Shown here: in pieces, positions 53,547 to 62,073 of the stretch
Position numbering within the stretch: the stretch's first letter is position 1
Layout: the number at the start of each line of letters is the position of its first letter
Assembly: GCF_913777995.1 (NCBI RefSeq)
Contig: NZ_CAJYVE010000040.1
Coordinates: 1-62,073, forward strand
DNA: 62,073 nt
Origin: an uncultured Pseudomonas sp.
Lineage (GTDB): Bacteria > Pseudomonadota > Gammaproteobacteria > Pseudomonadales > Pseudomonadaceae
Direction of reading: 5' to 3'
Made by a program: the position numbers and the translations under genes
The notes under the pieces: model-generated
The model's input: the letters and a program-made list of their open reading frames with translations, nothing else
What the model was told of the DNA's origin: nothing
The model's database searches: none

Positions 53547-54956
53547 ATGACCACTTCGACGCCCCTGCTGGACGACAAGACCCTGCGCTGGATGCCCTGG
53601 GTGATTGCCATTGCCTTCTTCATGCAAAGCCTGGACGGCACCATCCTCAACACGGCCCTGCCGTCCATGGCCCACTCGCTGCAAGAAGACCCGCTGCGCA
53701 TGCAGTCGGTGATCATCGCCTACATGCTGACCATCGCCCTGCTGATCCCGGCCTCCGGATGGATCGCCGACCGCTTCGGCATCAAGCGCATCTTTTTCAG
53801 CGCCATCCTGCTGTTCAGCCTTGGTTCGCTGCTGTGCGCCATCTCCTGGAACCTCAACATGCTGGTCGGCTCGCGCATCATCCAGGGCCTGGGCGGTGCA
53901 CTGATGCTGCCCATCGGGCGGCTGATCGTGCTGCGCGCCTACCCGCGTTCGGAGCTGGTGCGGATCATGAGCTTCATCACCGTACCCGGCCTGCTCGGCC
54001 CGCTGCTGGGTCCGACCCTGGGCGGCTGGCTGGTCGAGATCGCCAGCTGGCACTGGATCTTCCTGCTCAACATTCCGGTAGGCATCCTCGGCTGCTACGC
54101 CGTCAAGCACTACATTCCCGACCTGCCCGGCGGCGGGCGGACGCGCTTCGATACCGTGGGTTTCATGCTGTTCGGCGCGGCCATGCTGCTGATCACCATC
54201 GCGCTGGAGGGCCTGGGCGAGCTGAACCTGCCGCACCTGCGCGTGGTCCTGCTGCTGTTCGCCGGCATGGGTTGCCTGGCCGCCTACTGGCTGCGCGCCG
54301 GGCACGTGGAAGCACCGCTGTTCGCCCCCGACCTGTTCCGTACCCGCACCTTCGCCGTGGGCATTCTAGGCAACCTGTTCTCGCGCCTGGGCAGCGGAGC
54401 GCTGCCCTTCCTGATGCCGCTGTTGTTACAGGTCGCTCTGGGCTACTCGCCGTCGCAGGCCGGCATGAGCATGCTGCCCCTGGCCGCCGCCGGCATGTTC
54501 GCCAAGACCATCGCCCGCTGGCTGATCGACGCCCTGGGCTACCGCATCATTCTCACCGGCAATACCTTGCTGCTCGGCCTGCTGCTGGCCAGCCTGGCGC
54601 TGGTCGACGCACAGACACCGTACTGGGTGTTGCTGGTTCTGCTGGCCCTGCTGGGCGCGGTGAACTCGCTGCAATTCACCGCGATGAACACCGTGACCCT
54701 GATCGACCTGGACGACGCCAGCGCCGCCAGCGGCAACAGCCTGCTGTCGGTGGTCGCACAGTTGGCCCTGAGCCTGGGCGTGGCCTGCGCGGCGGCGCTG
54801 CTGGGCGGTTTCAGCAGCGATATCGGCAGCGGCACCACCGACGTGCTGGGCGCGTTCCAGTTGACCTTCCTCAGCGTCGGCGTGCTCTCGGTGTTCGCGG
54901 CAGGAATTTTCCTGCAGTTGCCGGCCCGGGCCGCCAAGAGCATCCCGCATGCCTGA
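53547..54956 (+). CDS. mdtD: MFS drug/proton antiporter (DHA2 type, MdtD-like)
   Basis: A 469-residue membrane transporter, about 14 helices, the length of E. coli MdtD (471). ILNTALPSMAHSLQ and GWIADRFGIKRIFFS are the DHA2 motifs (helix 1 with the D, then motif A), and LGPTLGGWLVEIASWHWIF is motif C. It begins 12 bp after the TldE-like gene and is probably cotranscribed. The substrate is not known; the symbol is by similarity of length and sequence. Confidence 0.85.
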   Translation: MTTSTPLLDDKTLRWMPWVIAIAFFMQSLDGTILNTALPSMAHSLQEDPLRMQSVIIAYMLTIALLIPASGWIADRFGIKRIFFSAILLFSLGSLLCAISWNLNMLVGSRIIQGLGGALMLPIGRLIVLRAYPRSELVRIMSFITVPGLLGPLLGPTLGGWLVEIASWHWIFLLNIPVGILGCYAVKHYIPDLPGGGRTRFDTVGFMLFGAAMLLITIALEGLGELNLPHLRVVLLLFAGMGCLAAYWLRAGHVEAPLFAPDLFRTRTFAVGILGNLFSRLGSGALPFLMPLLLQVALGYSPSQAGMSMLPLAAAGMFAKTIARWLIDALGYRIILTGNTLLLGLLLASLALVDAQTPYWVLLVLLALLGAVNSLQFTAMNTVTLIDLDDASAASGNSLLSVVAQLALSLGVACAAALLGGFSSDIGSGTTDVLGAFQLTFLSVGVLSVFAAGIFLQLPARAAKSIPHA

Positions 54957-55090
54957 GCACTGAGGCGCAACAGAGGCTGATCGAATCAGGCCGCAGGCAA
55001 GCGGCGGGGTACTTGCCTGTCGGGCCGGGGCATTAAGCGCCCCGGCGATTTGCTACACTACGCGGCATTTTGCTTCTCAGGCCCGCCGTC

Positions 55091-56470
55091 GTGACCCAAA
55101 CCGCTTTCAACACCCTGCCCCTTTCCGCCGCCATGCTGGCCAACCTGGAGTCGCTGGGCTACGCCAGCATGACGCCGATCCAGGCACAGAGCCTGCCGGT
55201 GATTCTCAAGGGCAAGGACCTGATCGCCCAGGCCAAGACCGGCAGTGGCAAGACCGCCGCTTTCGGCATCGGCCTGCTGAATCCGATCAACCCGCGCTTC
55301 TTCGGTTGCCAGGCCCTGGTGATGTGCCCGACTCGCGAGCTGGCCGACCAGGTGGCCAAGGAAATCCGTCGCCTGGCGCGTGCCGAGGACAACATCAAGG
55401 TCCTGACCCTGTGCGGCGGCGTGCCGTTCGGCCCACAGATCGGCTCTCTGGAGCACGGAGCGCACATCATCGTCGGCACACCGGGGCGCATTCAGCAGCA
55501 CCTGAGCAAGGGCACGCTGAAGCTCGACGGCCTCAACACCCTGGTGCTCGATGAAGCCGACCGCATGCTCGACATGGGCTTCTACGACTCCATCGCCGAC
55601 ATCATCGGCCAGACCCCCAAGCGCCGGCAGACCCTGCTGTTCTCGGCCACCTACCCCGAGGGCATCCAGCAACTGGCGTCGACCTTCCTGCGCGACCCGA
55701 CCACGGTCAAGGTCGAAGCGCTGCACGACGACACGCAGATCGAGCAGATCTTCTACGAAATCGCGCCCAACCAGCGCCTGGACGCCGTGGTGCGGGTCCT
55801 CAACCATTTCCAACCGGTGTCCTGCGTGGCGTTCTGCTTCACCAAGCAGCAGGTCCAGGATGTGGTCGACCACTTGGGCGCCAAGGGCATCTCGGCGGTC
55901 GCCCTGCACGGTGATCTGGAACAGCGCGACCGCGACCAGGTGCTGACGCTGTTCGCCAACCGCAGCACCTCGGTGCTGGTGGCCACCGACGTGGCGGCAC
56001 GCGGCCTGGACATCGACGCGCTGGACATGGTGATCAACGTCGAGCTGGCGCGTGATGCGGAAAACCACATCCACCGCATTGGCCGTACCGGTCGCGCCGG
56101 CGAGAAGGGCTTGGCGGTCAGCCTGGTGTCGCCGGCGGAAAGCCACCGCGCCCGAGCCATCGAAGAACTGCAGGACGGCGCGTTGAACTGGCAGCAGTAC
56201 GACGAGCTGAGCAGCAAGGGCGGCGCCAAGCTGCTCGCGCCGATGACCACCCTGTGCATCGCCTCGGGGCGCAAGGACAAGCTGCGCCCCGGCGACATTC
56301 TCGGCGCGTTGACCGGCGAGGCAGGATTGCCAGGCAAGCAGGTGGGCAAAATCGCGATCTTCGACTTCCAGGCCTACGTGGCCGTGGAGCGTGACGTGGC
56401 CAAACAGGCGCTGGAGCGTCTGAACAAGGGCAAGATCAAGGGCAAGTCGCTGCGCGTGCGGATTGTCTGA
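55091..56470 (+). CDS. dbpA: ATP-dependent RNA helicase DbpA
   Basis: A 459-residue DEAD-box helicase that works in 50S ribosome assembly by recognising helix 92 of 23S rRNA. Motifs: Q-site SMTPIQAQSLPVIL, Walker A AKTGSGKTAAFG, PTRELA, DEAD (LDEADRMLDMG), SAT, and HRIGRTGRAGEKG. The C-terminal domain (about 385-459) is the DbpA RNA-binding domain. The start is GTG at 55091; a TTG at 55070 lies upstream without a ribosome site. Confidence 0.94.
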   Translation: MTQTAFNTLPLSAAMLANLESLGYASMTPIQAQSLPVILKGKDLIAQAKTGSGKTAAFGIGLLNPINPRFFGCQALVMCPTRELADQVAKEIRRLARAEDNIKVLTLCGGVPFGPQIGSLEHGAHIIVGTPGRIQQHLSKGTLKLDGLNTLVLDEADRMLDMGFYDSIADIIGQTPKRRQTLLFSATYPEGIQQLASTFLRDPTTVKVEALHDDTQIEQIFYEIAPNQRLDAVVRVLNHFQPVSCVAFCFTKQQVQDVVDHLGAKGISAVALHGDLEQRDRDQVLTLFANRSTSVLVATDVAARGLDIDALDMVINVELARDAENHIHRIGRTGRAGEKGLAVSLVSPAESHRARAIEELQDGALNWQQYDELSSKGGAKLLAPMTTLCIASGRKDKLRPGDILGALTGEAGLPGKQVGKIAIFDFQAYVAVERDVAKQALERLNKGKIKGKSLRVRIV

Positions 56471-56493
56471 TAACCGCCATAGAGGCTGAACCT

Positions 56494-56573
56494 GTGGGAG
56501 CGAGCTGGCTCGCGAAAGCCTCACCGAGACGTCCTGTTCTCAATGGCCTCTTCGCGACCAGGGCCGCTCCCAC
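56494..56573. repeat. REP pair
   Basis: GTGGGAGCGAGCTGGCTCGC at the left and the complementary GGCCGCTCCCAC at the right form an imperfect REP doublet between dbpA and the flavoprotein gene. Confidence 0.75.
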
Positions 56574-56621
56574 AGCCAGTTTTGGAAACTTCTGCATCGC
56601 TCCCCACGAGAGGAATTCGCT

Positions 56622-57800
56622 GTGCCCGCAACAGACGTTGTCATCATCGGCGCCGGCGCCGCCGGCCTGATGTGTGCCCTGACTGCCGCTGCCCGCGGCC
56701 GCCGGGTGATGGTCATCGACCACGCCAATAAACCGGGCAAGAAGATCCTCATGTCCGGTGGCGGGCGCTGCAACTTCACCAATATGTACACCGAGCCGGC
56801 CAATTTCCTGTCGCAGAACCCGCACTTCTGCAAATCGGCGCTGGCCCGCTACACCCAGTGGGACTTCATCGACCTGGTGCTGCGCAACGGCGTGCCGTAT
56901 CACGAGAAGAAACTCGGCCAACTGTTCTGCGACAACAAGTCCAGCGACATCCTGCAGATGCTGCTGGATGAGTGCGACAAGGCCGGTGCCAGCCTGCACA
57001 TGGACACCTCGGTGCAGCAGATCGACAAGACCGACAGCGGCTACCGCCTGCAGACCACCCTGGGCACGCTGACGTGTACCTCGCTGGTGATCGCCACCGG
57101 CGGGCTGTCGATCCCGACCCTGGGCGCCACCGGTTTCGGCTACCAGGTCGGCCAGCAGTTCGGCCATCGCTTGCTGCCAACCCGCGCCGGGCTGGTGCCC
57201 TTCACCATCACCGACCAGCTCAAGACGCTGTGTGGCGAGCTGTCCGGTACTTCGGTGGACTGCCTGGTGAGCTGCAACGACACCAGCTTTCGCGAGAACA
57301 TCCTGTTCACCCACCGTGGGCTGAGCGGCCCGGCGATATTGCAGATCTCCTCGTTCTGGCAGGCGGGCGACACGGTGCACATCAACCTGCTGCCCGACCG
57401 CGATGCCCACGAATGGCTCAAGCAGCAACAGGCCGAACGCCCCAACAGCGAGCTGAAGACCCTGCTGGGTGAAGTCTTCACCAAGAAAATGGCCACCCTG
57501 CTGGCCGAGCAGTGGTTCACCTCGAAGCCCATGAAGCAGTACACCCACGCCGAGCTGGCGAGCATCGCCGAAAAACTGGCGGACTGGCAGGTGGTGCCGG
57601 CCGGTACCGAGGGTTACCGCACCGCCGAAGTGACCCTGGGCGGCATCGACACCCGCGAGGTGTCGTCCAAGACCATGGAGTCGCTGAAGTCGCCTGGGTT
57701 GTACTTTATCGGCGAGGTGCTGGACGTCACGGGCCACCTGGGTGGCTTCAACTTCCAGTGGGCCTGGGCCTCTGGCTACGCAGCCGCGCAGTACGTCTAA
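56622..57800 (+). CDS. BaiN/HI0933-type NAD(P)/FAD-dependent oxidoreductase
   Basis: A 392-residue flavoprotein. The N-terminus IIGAGAAGLMCALTAAARGR is the FAD-binding fold, and KILMSGGGRCNFTN is the family signature of the HI0933/YhiN group. The C-terminal VTGHLGGFNFQWAWASGYAA completes the FAD site. The start is GTG at 56622 with AGGA about 8 bp upstream. The reaction of this widespread family is not established. It stands as a single gene. Confidence 0.9.
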   Translation: MPATDVVIIGAGAAGLMCALTAAARGRRVMVIDHANKPGKKILMSGGGRCNFTNMYTEPANFLSQNPHFCKSALARYTQWDFIDLVLRNGVPYHEKKLGQLFCDNKSSDILQMLLDECDKAGASLHMDTSVQQIDKTDSGYRLQTTLGTLTCTSLVIATGGLSIPTLGATGFGYQVGQQFGHRLLPTRAGLVPFTITDQLKTLCGELSGTSVDCLVSCNDTSFRENILFTHRGLSGPAILQISSFWQAGDTVHINLLPDRDAHEWLKQQQAERPNSELKTLLGEVFTKKMATLLAEQWFTSKPMKQYTHAELASIAEKLADWQVVPAGTEGYRTAEVTLGGIDTREVSSKTMESLKSPGLYFIGEVLDVTGHLGGFNFQWAWASGYAAAQYV

Positions 57801-57823
57801 CCCCGATACCGGTCAGTTAGACC

Positions 57824-57906
57824 GTGGGAGCGAGCTTGCTCGCGAAGGCGGCGTCAACTTCACAGCAGATAGCGACGTTGCCAGTTTTTCGCGAGCAAGC
57901 TCCCAC
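57824..57906. repeat. REP pair with an internal 4-bp deletion in one arm
   Basis: The left arm GTGGGAGCGAGCTTGCTCGC is complete. The right arm GCGAGCAAGCTCCCAC lacks four bases (TCGC/CGCT) present at 43408-43428. It lies in the 57801-58119 spacer. The rest of that spacer holds a weak TAGAACAATATTG REP module near 57925 and nothing else I recognise. Confidence 0.75.
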
Positions 57907-58119
57907 AAAGCCACAAAGCGCTTGATAGAACAATATTGCGGCCAAAGCCGCTACCTGCCTGGCCTTAGTGAGCGACACTGCGCTCAGCCCCGCTGACTGT
58001 TCACCCGGGAACTTGTACGCGCGGAACAAATCTTGCTATGCCGATGTACAGCGTTACCGGGGCGCTGTACATCCTCTGCTTCTGCCCGTTCACCTGCGAA
58101 AAAGGCCGTCAGCGCATTC

Positions 58120-60312
58120 ATGGCATCGAAATCCCTGAGTCATACCTTCCGCCGCCTGTGGGCACAGGACAAGTTCGCCTACAGCATTCGGGTGTTCATC
58201 GCCCTGACCGGCAGCATGGCGCTGTGCTGGTACCAGAACGAAATGGGCCTGCTGATTCCGCTGTTCCTCGGCATTATCGCCAGCGCCCTGGCCGAGACCG
58301 ACGACAACTGGCAAGGCCGCCTCAATGCCTTGGCGGTGACCCTGGTGTGCTTCAGCATTGCCGCACTGGCCGTGGAGCTGCTGTTTCCCTACCCCTGGCT
58401 GTTCGTCGTGGCCCTGGCGCTGGCCAGCTTCTGCCTGACCATGCTCGGCGCCTTGGGCGAGCGCTACGGGGCGATTGCCTACGGCACGCTGATTCTCTCG
58501 GTGTACACCATGATCGGCGTCGACCAGCGCGGCGGCGAAGTGCTGGATTTCTGGCACGAGCCCATGCTGCTGGTCGCCGGTGCAGCCTGGTACGGGCTGC
58601 TGTCGGTGGTCTGGCAGCTGCTGTTCTCCAACCAGCCGGTGCAACAGGCGCTGGCGCGGCTGTTCCGTGAGCTGGGCCTGTACCTGAAGCTCAAGTCCAG
58701 CCTGTTCGAGCCGATCCGCACCCTGGACGTCGAGGCCCGACGCATCGAGCTGGCCCAGCAGAACGGCAAGGTGGTCGCAGCGCTCAACGCCACCAAGGAG
58801 ATCATCCTGCACCGGGTCGGCAGCAGTCGGCCCGGCTCCAAGGTCAGCCGCTACCTGAAGCTGTACTTCATCGCCCAGGACATCCACGAGCGCGCCAGCT
58901 CGTCGCACTACCCCTACAACTCGCTGGCCGAGGCCTTCTTCCACAGCGACGTGCTGTTCCGCTGCCAGCGTCTGCTGCGCCAGCAGGGCTCGGCCTGTCA
59001 GGCGCTGTCCGAATCCATCCAGATGCGTCAGCCATTCATCTACGACGCCAACTTCGCCGAAGCCATGGAAGACCTGCGCGCCTCCCTGGAGCACCTGCGC
59101 CTGCAGAGCAACCCGGCCTGGCGCAGCCTGCTGCGCTCGCTGCGTGCCCTGGCCGCCAACCTGGAGACCCTTGACCGGTTGATCAGCGACGCCAGCAACC
59201 CCGACGCCGTGGCCGACGCCCGCGACAGCAGCCTGCTGGACCGCTCGCCGCGCAATCTCAAGGATGTGTGGAACCGCCTGCGTACACAGATGACCCCCAC
59301 CTCACTGCTGTTCCGCCACGCCTTGCGCCTGCCCCTGGCGCTCTCGGTGGGCTATGCCATGGTGCACCTGATCCACCCGGCCAACGGCTACTGGATCATC
59401 CTCACCACGGTGTTCGTCTGTCAGCCCAGCTATGGCGCCACACGCATCAAGCTCGGTCAGCGGATCGTCGGCACGGCCATCGGCCTGGTGGCCGGCTGGG
59501 CGCTGTTCGGGCTGGTCACCAGCCCGATCCTGCAGTCGATGTGTGCGGTATTGGCGGGGGTGGTGTTCTTCGTCAACCGCACCACCCGCTATACCCTGTC
59601 CACGGCAGCGATCACGGTGATGGTGCTGTTCTGCTTCAACCAGGTTGGCGATGGCTACGGCCTGCTGCTGCCGCGGCTGTTCGATACCCTGCTGGGTAGC
59701 CTGATTGCCGGCCTGGCCGTGGCGCTGTTCCTGCCCGACTGGCAGGGTCGGCGGCTGAACAAGGTGCTGGCCAACACCCTGGCGTGCAACAGCCTGTACC
59801 TGCGGCAGATCATGCAGCAATACGCCCAGGGCAAGAGCGACGACCTGGCCTACCGCCTGGCGCGGCGCAACGCCCACAACGCCGACGCCGCGCTGTCCAC
59901 CACGCTGGCCAACATGCTCAAGGAACCCGGTCACTTCAGGAAAGAGGCCGACGTGGGCTTTCGCTTCCTGGTGCTGTCCCACACTTTGCTCAGCTACTTG
60001 TCCGGCCTGGGCGCGCACCGCGACACGCAACTGCCGCCCACGGTGCACGAACACCTGATCGACGGCGCCGGCGCGACCGTGGCGGCCAGCCTGGAAGAAA
60101 TCGCCCAGGCCCTGGCCGAGCGCCAGCCCGTGGCGGTGCAGAGCGACGACGAGGAAGCCCTGGCCACCGAGCTGGAGCAGATTCCCGATGACATGGAAGA
60201 AAGCCAGCGCCTGGTGCAGACCCAGCTGGCGCTGATCTGTCGGCAACTGGCGCCGCTGCGCACCCTGGCGGCGCACCTGGTCAAGCAGGGCGAGCCGGCT
60301 GTAGAGGCCTGA
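58120..60312 (+). CDS. yccS: YccS-family inner-membrane protein
   Basis: A 730-residue membrane protein of the YccS/YhfK family. Two blocks of about five to six hydrophobic helices (about 20-170 and 410-550) flank a soluble region, with a cytoplasmic C-terminus (EHLIDGAGATVAASLEEI). The second block (HPANGYWIILTTVFVCQPSY) is the FUSC-like, fusaric-acid-resistance-type domain. ATG 58120 begins the conserved part. Its transport role is unproven; efflux of small aromatic acids is suggested by the FUSC relation. Confidence 0.9.
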   Translation: MASKSLSHTFRRLWAQDKFAYSIRVFIALTGSMALCWYQNEMGLLIPLFLGIIASALAETDDNWQGRLNALAVTLVCFSIAALAVELLFPYPWLFVVALALASFCLTMLGALGERYGAIAYGTLILSVYTMIGVDQRGGEVLDFWHEPMLLVAGAAWYGLLSVVWQLLFSNQPVQQALARLFRELGLYLKLKSSLFEPIRTLDVEARRIELAQQNGKVVAALNATKEIILHRVGSSRPGSKVSRYLKLYFIAQDIHERASSSHYPYNSLAEAFFHSDVLFRCQRLLRQQGSACQALSESIQMRQPFIYDANFAEAMEDLRASLEHLRLQSNPAWRSLLRSLRALAANLETLDRLISDASNPDAVADARDSSLLDRSPRNLKDVWNRLRTQMTPTSLLFRHALRLPLALSVGYAMVHLIHPANGYWIILTTVFVCQPSYGATRIKLGQRIVGTAIGLVAGWALFGLVTSPILQSMCAVLAGVVFFVNRTTRYTLSTAAITVMVLFCFNQVGDGYGLLLPRLFDTLLGSLIAGLAVALFLPDWQGRRLNKVLANTLACNSLYLRQIMQQYAQGKSDDLAYRLARRNAHNADAALSTTLANMLKEPGHFRKEADVGFRFLVLSHTLLSYLSGLGAHRDTQLPPTVHEHLIDGAGATVAASLEEIAQALAERQPVAVQSDDEEALATELEQIPDDMEESQRLVQTQLALICRQLAPLRTLAAHLVKQGEPAVEA

Positions 60313-60322
60313 TCCCTTGAAG

Positions 60323-60342
60323 GCCATGCCGGTCGGCATGGC
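60323..60342 (+). terminator. Hairpin after yccS
   Basis: GCCATGCC, four bases, GGCATGGC, 10 bp after the yccS stop, without a T run. A REP pair follows. Confidence 0.55.
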
Positions 60343-60351
60343 TGGCGGGGT

Positions 60352-60422
60352 GGCGGCTTCAGCCGCGAGGCATCCGCATGTTCACAGCAGATGCACTGAA
60401 TGTCCTGGCGGCTAAAGCCGCC
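60352..60422. repeat. REP pair
   Basis: GGCGGCTTCAGCCGCGAGG at the left and GGCGGCTAAAGCCGCC at the right. It separates the convergent yccS and binding-protein genes. Confidence 0.75.
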
Positions 60423-60434
60423 ATCAGGACTGCG

Positions 60435-61172
60435 TCAAAAACCATGGCGGCGCAACAAGGCCTGGTAGCTGCCATCGGCTTTCATCGCCGCAATCGCCGC
60501 GTCGAAACGTTGGACGATCCGCGCATGATCGGGGTGCTTGAGGCTGACGAGGATGTGCAAACTGTTCTCGGCCAAGGGCATCGGCATGAACTCCAGCGCG
60601 TCACGCACCGAGGCATCTTCCACGGCCAACTGATGACGGGCGACGAATTCGTCTTCCAGGGTCAGATCGATGCGCCCCGCCGCCAGCATGCGCACCGCCA
60701 TGGAGAAGTCCACGACCGGAACCTTGTGCAGGCTGGGGTCCTCATCGAATGACGGGGAATAGGCGTAGCCCCTGACCACCCCAATAGCGTGGCGGTGCAG
60801 CATGGATGGGGTCCACTCGCTGAACAGCGCGTCCCGGCGCTTGACGAAGAGGATGCGGTTGACCAGGTACTCGGCGGAAAACTGGCCGATTCGGGTGCGC
60901 TCTTCGGTGTACCAGGCGTTCACCAGCACATCGTAGCGCCCCTCGGCCACGCCGCGCAGCGCCCTGGCCCAGGGCACCTGTTCGTAGGAAGAGGCATAGC
61001 CGGCCCTGGCCAGTGCCGTACTGACGATATCGGTGGCCAGGCCACCATTGAGCAAACCGGCGTCGGTGAAAGGCGCCCAGGAATCACCCACCAGGCGCAG
61101 GCGCTCTGCCGCTTCGCCCGGCCCTGCCAACAGCAGTCCTACCATCCCTATGGCCCGAATCCATCGAGGCAT
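60435..61172 (-). CDS. Periplasmic solute-binding protein (SBP family 3)
   Basis: A 245-residue exported protein. The signal peptide (PRWIRAIGMVGLLLAGPGEA, cleavage near AAE) precedes the binding domain, which begins RLRLVGDSWAPFTD and holds YASSYEQVPWARALRGVAEG and GRYDVLVNAWYTEERTRIGQ. There is no permease or ATPase gene beside it, so it may be an orphan sensor or may serve a remote transporter. ATG 61172 has AGGGA eight bases upstream; the TTG at 61178 is less likely. Confidence 0.87.
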   Translation of the reverse strand: MPRWIRAIGMVGLLLAGPGEAAERLRLVGDSWAPFTDAGLLNGGLATDIVSTALARAGYASSYEQVPWARALRGVAEGRYDVLVNAWYTEERTRIGQFSAEYLVNRILFVKRRDALFSEWTPSMLHRHAIGVVRGYAYSPSFDEDPSLHKVPVVDFSMAVRMLAAGRIDLTLEDEFVARHQLAVEDASVRDALEFMPMPLAENSLHILVSLKHPDHARIVQRFDAAIAAMKADGSYQALLRRHGF

Positions 61173-61381
61173 GCTCAATTCCCTAATTGGTCGGTGGCTT
61201 CCAAACCACTCACCGGCAGACTGCAGGAACGTCTGCCGGGTTCACGGATGCTACCAATCCACCCAGCCACCTGCCTATGTCCACAACGACTTTAAACAGC
61301 CGAGCCGCGCAGGGAGGGATTGATTGGGAATGCAGCGCGATGGGTTTAGAATCCGCGAAGGTTTATCTCCGAGTCAGCGAC

Positions 61382-61840
61382 ATGTCTATCAAATGGATCT
61401 GCAAACACCATACCGACCTGACCCTCGAACAGCTGTATGCGGTTCTGCGCCTGCGTGCCGAGGTGTTCGTAGTCGAACAGCAGTGCGTCTATCAGGATGT
61501 CGATGGCCTGGACCTGATCGGAGACACCTGTCATGTGCTGGGTATGCAGGAGGGCCAGCTGGTCGCCTACCTGCGCCTGCTGGACCCGATCCAGCAGAAT
61601 GGCGACGTGACCATCGGCCGCGTGGTCACCGCCCCGGCGATCCGCAAGAAAGGCCTGGGCCATGAACTGATGGAGCAGGCCCTGGAACAGGCCGAGCGCA
61701 AGTGGCCGGATCAACCCATCTACCTTTCCGCCCAGGCCCATCTGCAGGGCTACTACAGCCGCTATGGCTTCAACCCGGTGGGCGAGGTGTATCTGGAAGA
61801 TGGCATCCCGCACATCGGCATGCGCCGCGACCTGGAGTAA
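61382..61840 (+). CDS. elaA: ElaA-family GNAT N-acetyltransferase
   Basis: A 152-residue acetyltransferase. RAEVFVVEQQCVYQDVDGLD is the ElaA signature and IGRVVTAPAIRKKGLGHELM the acetyl-CoA loop (R/Q-x-x-G-x-G/A-type). SAQAHLQGYYSRYGFNPVGE forms the C-terminal strand. The ribosome site is weak. It is divergent from the binding-protein gene across 209 bp. The substrate is unknown. Confidence 0.92.
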   Translation: MSIKWICKHHTDLTLEQLYAVLRLRAEVFVVEQQCVYQDVDGLDLIGDTCHVLGMQEGQLVAYLRLLDPIQQNGDVTIGRVVTAPAIRKKGLGHELMEQALEQAERKWPDQPIYLSAQAHLQGYYSRYGFNPVGEVYLEDGIPHIGMRRDLE

Positions 61841-61864
61841 GCGCGGCACACCCCGCTCACGCCG

Positions 61865-62013
61865 GGAGCGGCTTTAGCCGCAATACTGATCTTTTAGACC
61901 AAAGCAATCCGATCTGGCGTCGCTTTTGCTTTTCGAGCACAGCTCTCACAGACGCCGCAAAACGCGACTTCGGTGCAGGCCGAGTGGAGGTGTCATGGAA
62001 GGGGGTAAGCCGG
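61865..62013 (+). repeat. Right copy of the 149-bp dispersed repeat
   Basis: This is the inverted partner of 1-149, about 97% identical. It starts with a REP core (GGAGCGGCTTTAGCCGC) and ends within the ATG-led micro-ORF at 61995. It lies just after elaA, pointing out of the window. Confidence 0.85.
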
Positions 62014-62073
62014 CAGGGAAGCCGGCTTAGGCGCACTGGGCCAGGGACGGCCCATTGCGCCGGCCCCCTGGAA
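61986..62073 (+). other. 11-codon micro-ORF with tandem hairpins (leader or RNA element)
   Basis: GGAGG (61986-61990) is followed by ATG (61995) and a frame reading MEGGKPAGKPA, then TAG (62028-62030). Two hairpins follow each other: TAAGCCGGC/GCCGGCTTA (62006-62029) with loop AGGGAA, and GGCGCA...GGGCC/GGCCC...TGCGCC (62030-62061) with loop AGGGAC. An outer GGGGG (62001-62005) and CCCCC (62064-62068) could close both into a three-way junction. Both loops carry the AnGGA pattern bound by RsmA/CsrA. The element runs off the window. Confidence 0.55.

Noticed and set aside
1-62073. The whole window as a mobile element between inverted repeats
   Set aside because: The interior is conserved core genome (glnE, aceEF, waa genes) with no integrase or transposase, so the repeats are dispersed copies rather than element ends.

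Overview
The window is a piece of a Pseudomonas chromosome, most like the P. putida group. The evidence is the high GC content with strongly G/C-ending codons, the many REP-type palindromes between genes, and a gene order that matches the Pseudomonas LPS-core/aceEF region (hldE, msbA, waaL, the wap/waa genes, glnE, aceE, aceF, dipA, msrA). I saw no tRNA, rRNA, CRISPR array or insertion sequence.

Region by region. (1) 233-4587: a LysR regulator divergent from an SMR drug transporter, then a FAD oxidoreductase, an aldo/keto reductase and a poorly known protein with a Nudix-like motif. (2) 4638-18013: LPS inner-core and assembly genes, mostly on the minus strand: hldE, msbA, waaL, two glycosyltransferases, a PIG-L deacetylase (DnpA-like), mig-14, wapH and the carbamoyltransferase wapO. 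An uncharacterised gene (6261) and a small kinase-like gene (9217) lie among them on the plus strand. (3) 18286-24348: one 2020-residue, toxin-like gene on the plus strand, inserted between wapO and the core kinases. (4) 24376-34595: the core operon (a tandem-lobed kinase, wapQ, wapP, waaP, waaG, waaC, waaF) with overlapping stop and start codons, then glnE. (5) 34596-43170: aceE and aceF behind two FadR/GntR-type operator palindromes, the c-di-GMP phosphodiesterase dipA, and msrA. (6) 43493-50633: rlmJ, a small unknown protein, and the choline/glycine betaine block gbdR, cbcXWV and betI. (7) 50767-61840: a TldD/TldE-like pair, an MdtD-like exporter, dbpA, a BaiN/HI0933-type flavoprotein, yccS, a periplasmic binding protein and elaA.

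How the genes work together: HldE supplies activated heptose; WaaC and WaaF add heptoses; WaaP, WapP and WapQ phosphorylate them; WapO carbamoylates; WaaG, WapH and other transferases extend the core; MsbA flips lipid A-core; WaaL attaches O-antigen. GbdR senses glycine betaine, and the CbcXWV importer brings in choline-type compounds.

The most unusual item is the giant gene at 18286. It has two internal duplications: an N-terminal module twice, and a C-terminal E-x-H...E...H metalloenzyme-like module twice. The first C-terminal copy has lost its key histidine. Other notable signals are three 21-bp-phased repeats before cbcX, a pair of GntR-type palindromes before aceE, a 147-bp palindromic element supplying the glnE stop codon, and a 149-bp inverted repeat at the two window ends, carrying an 11-codon ORF and tandem AGGGA-loop hairpins.
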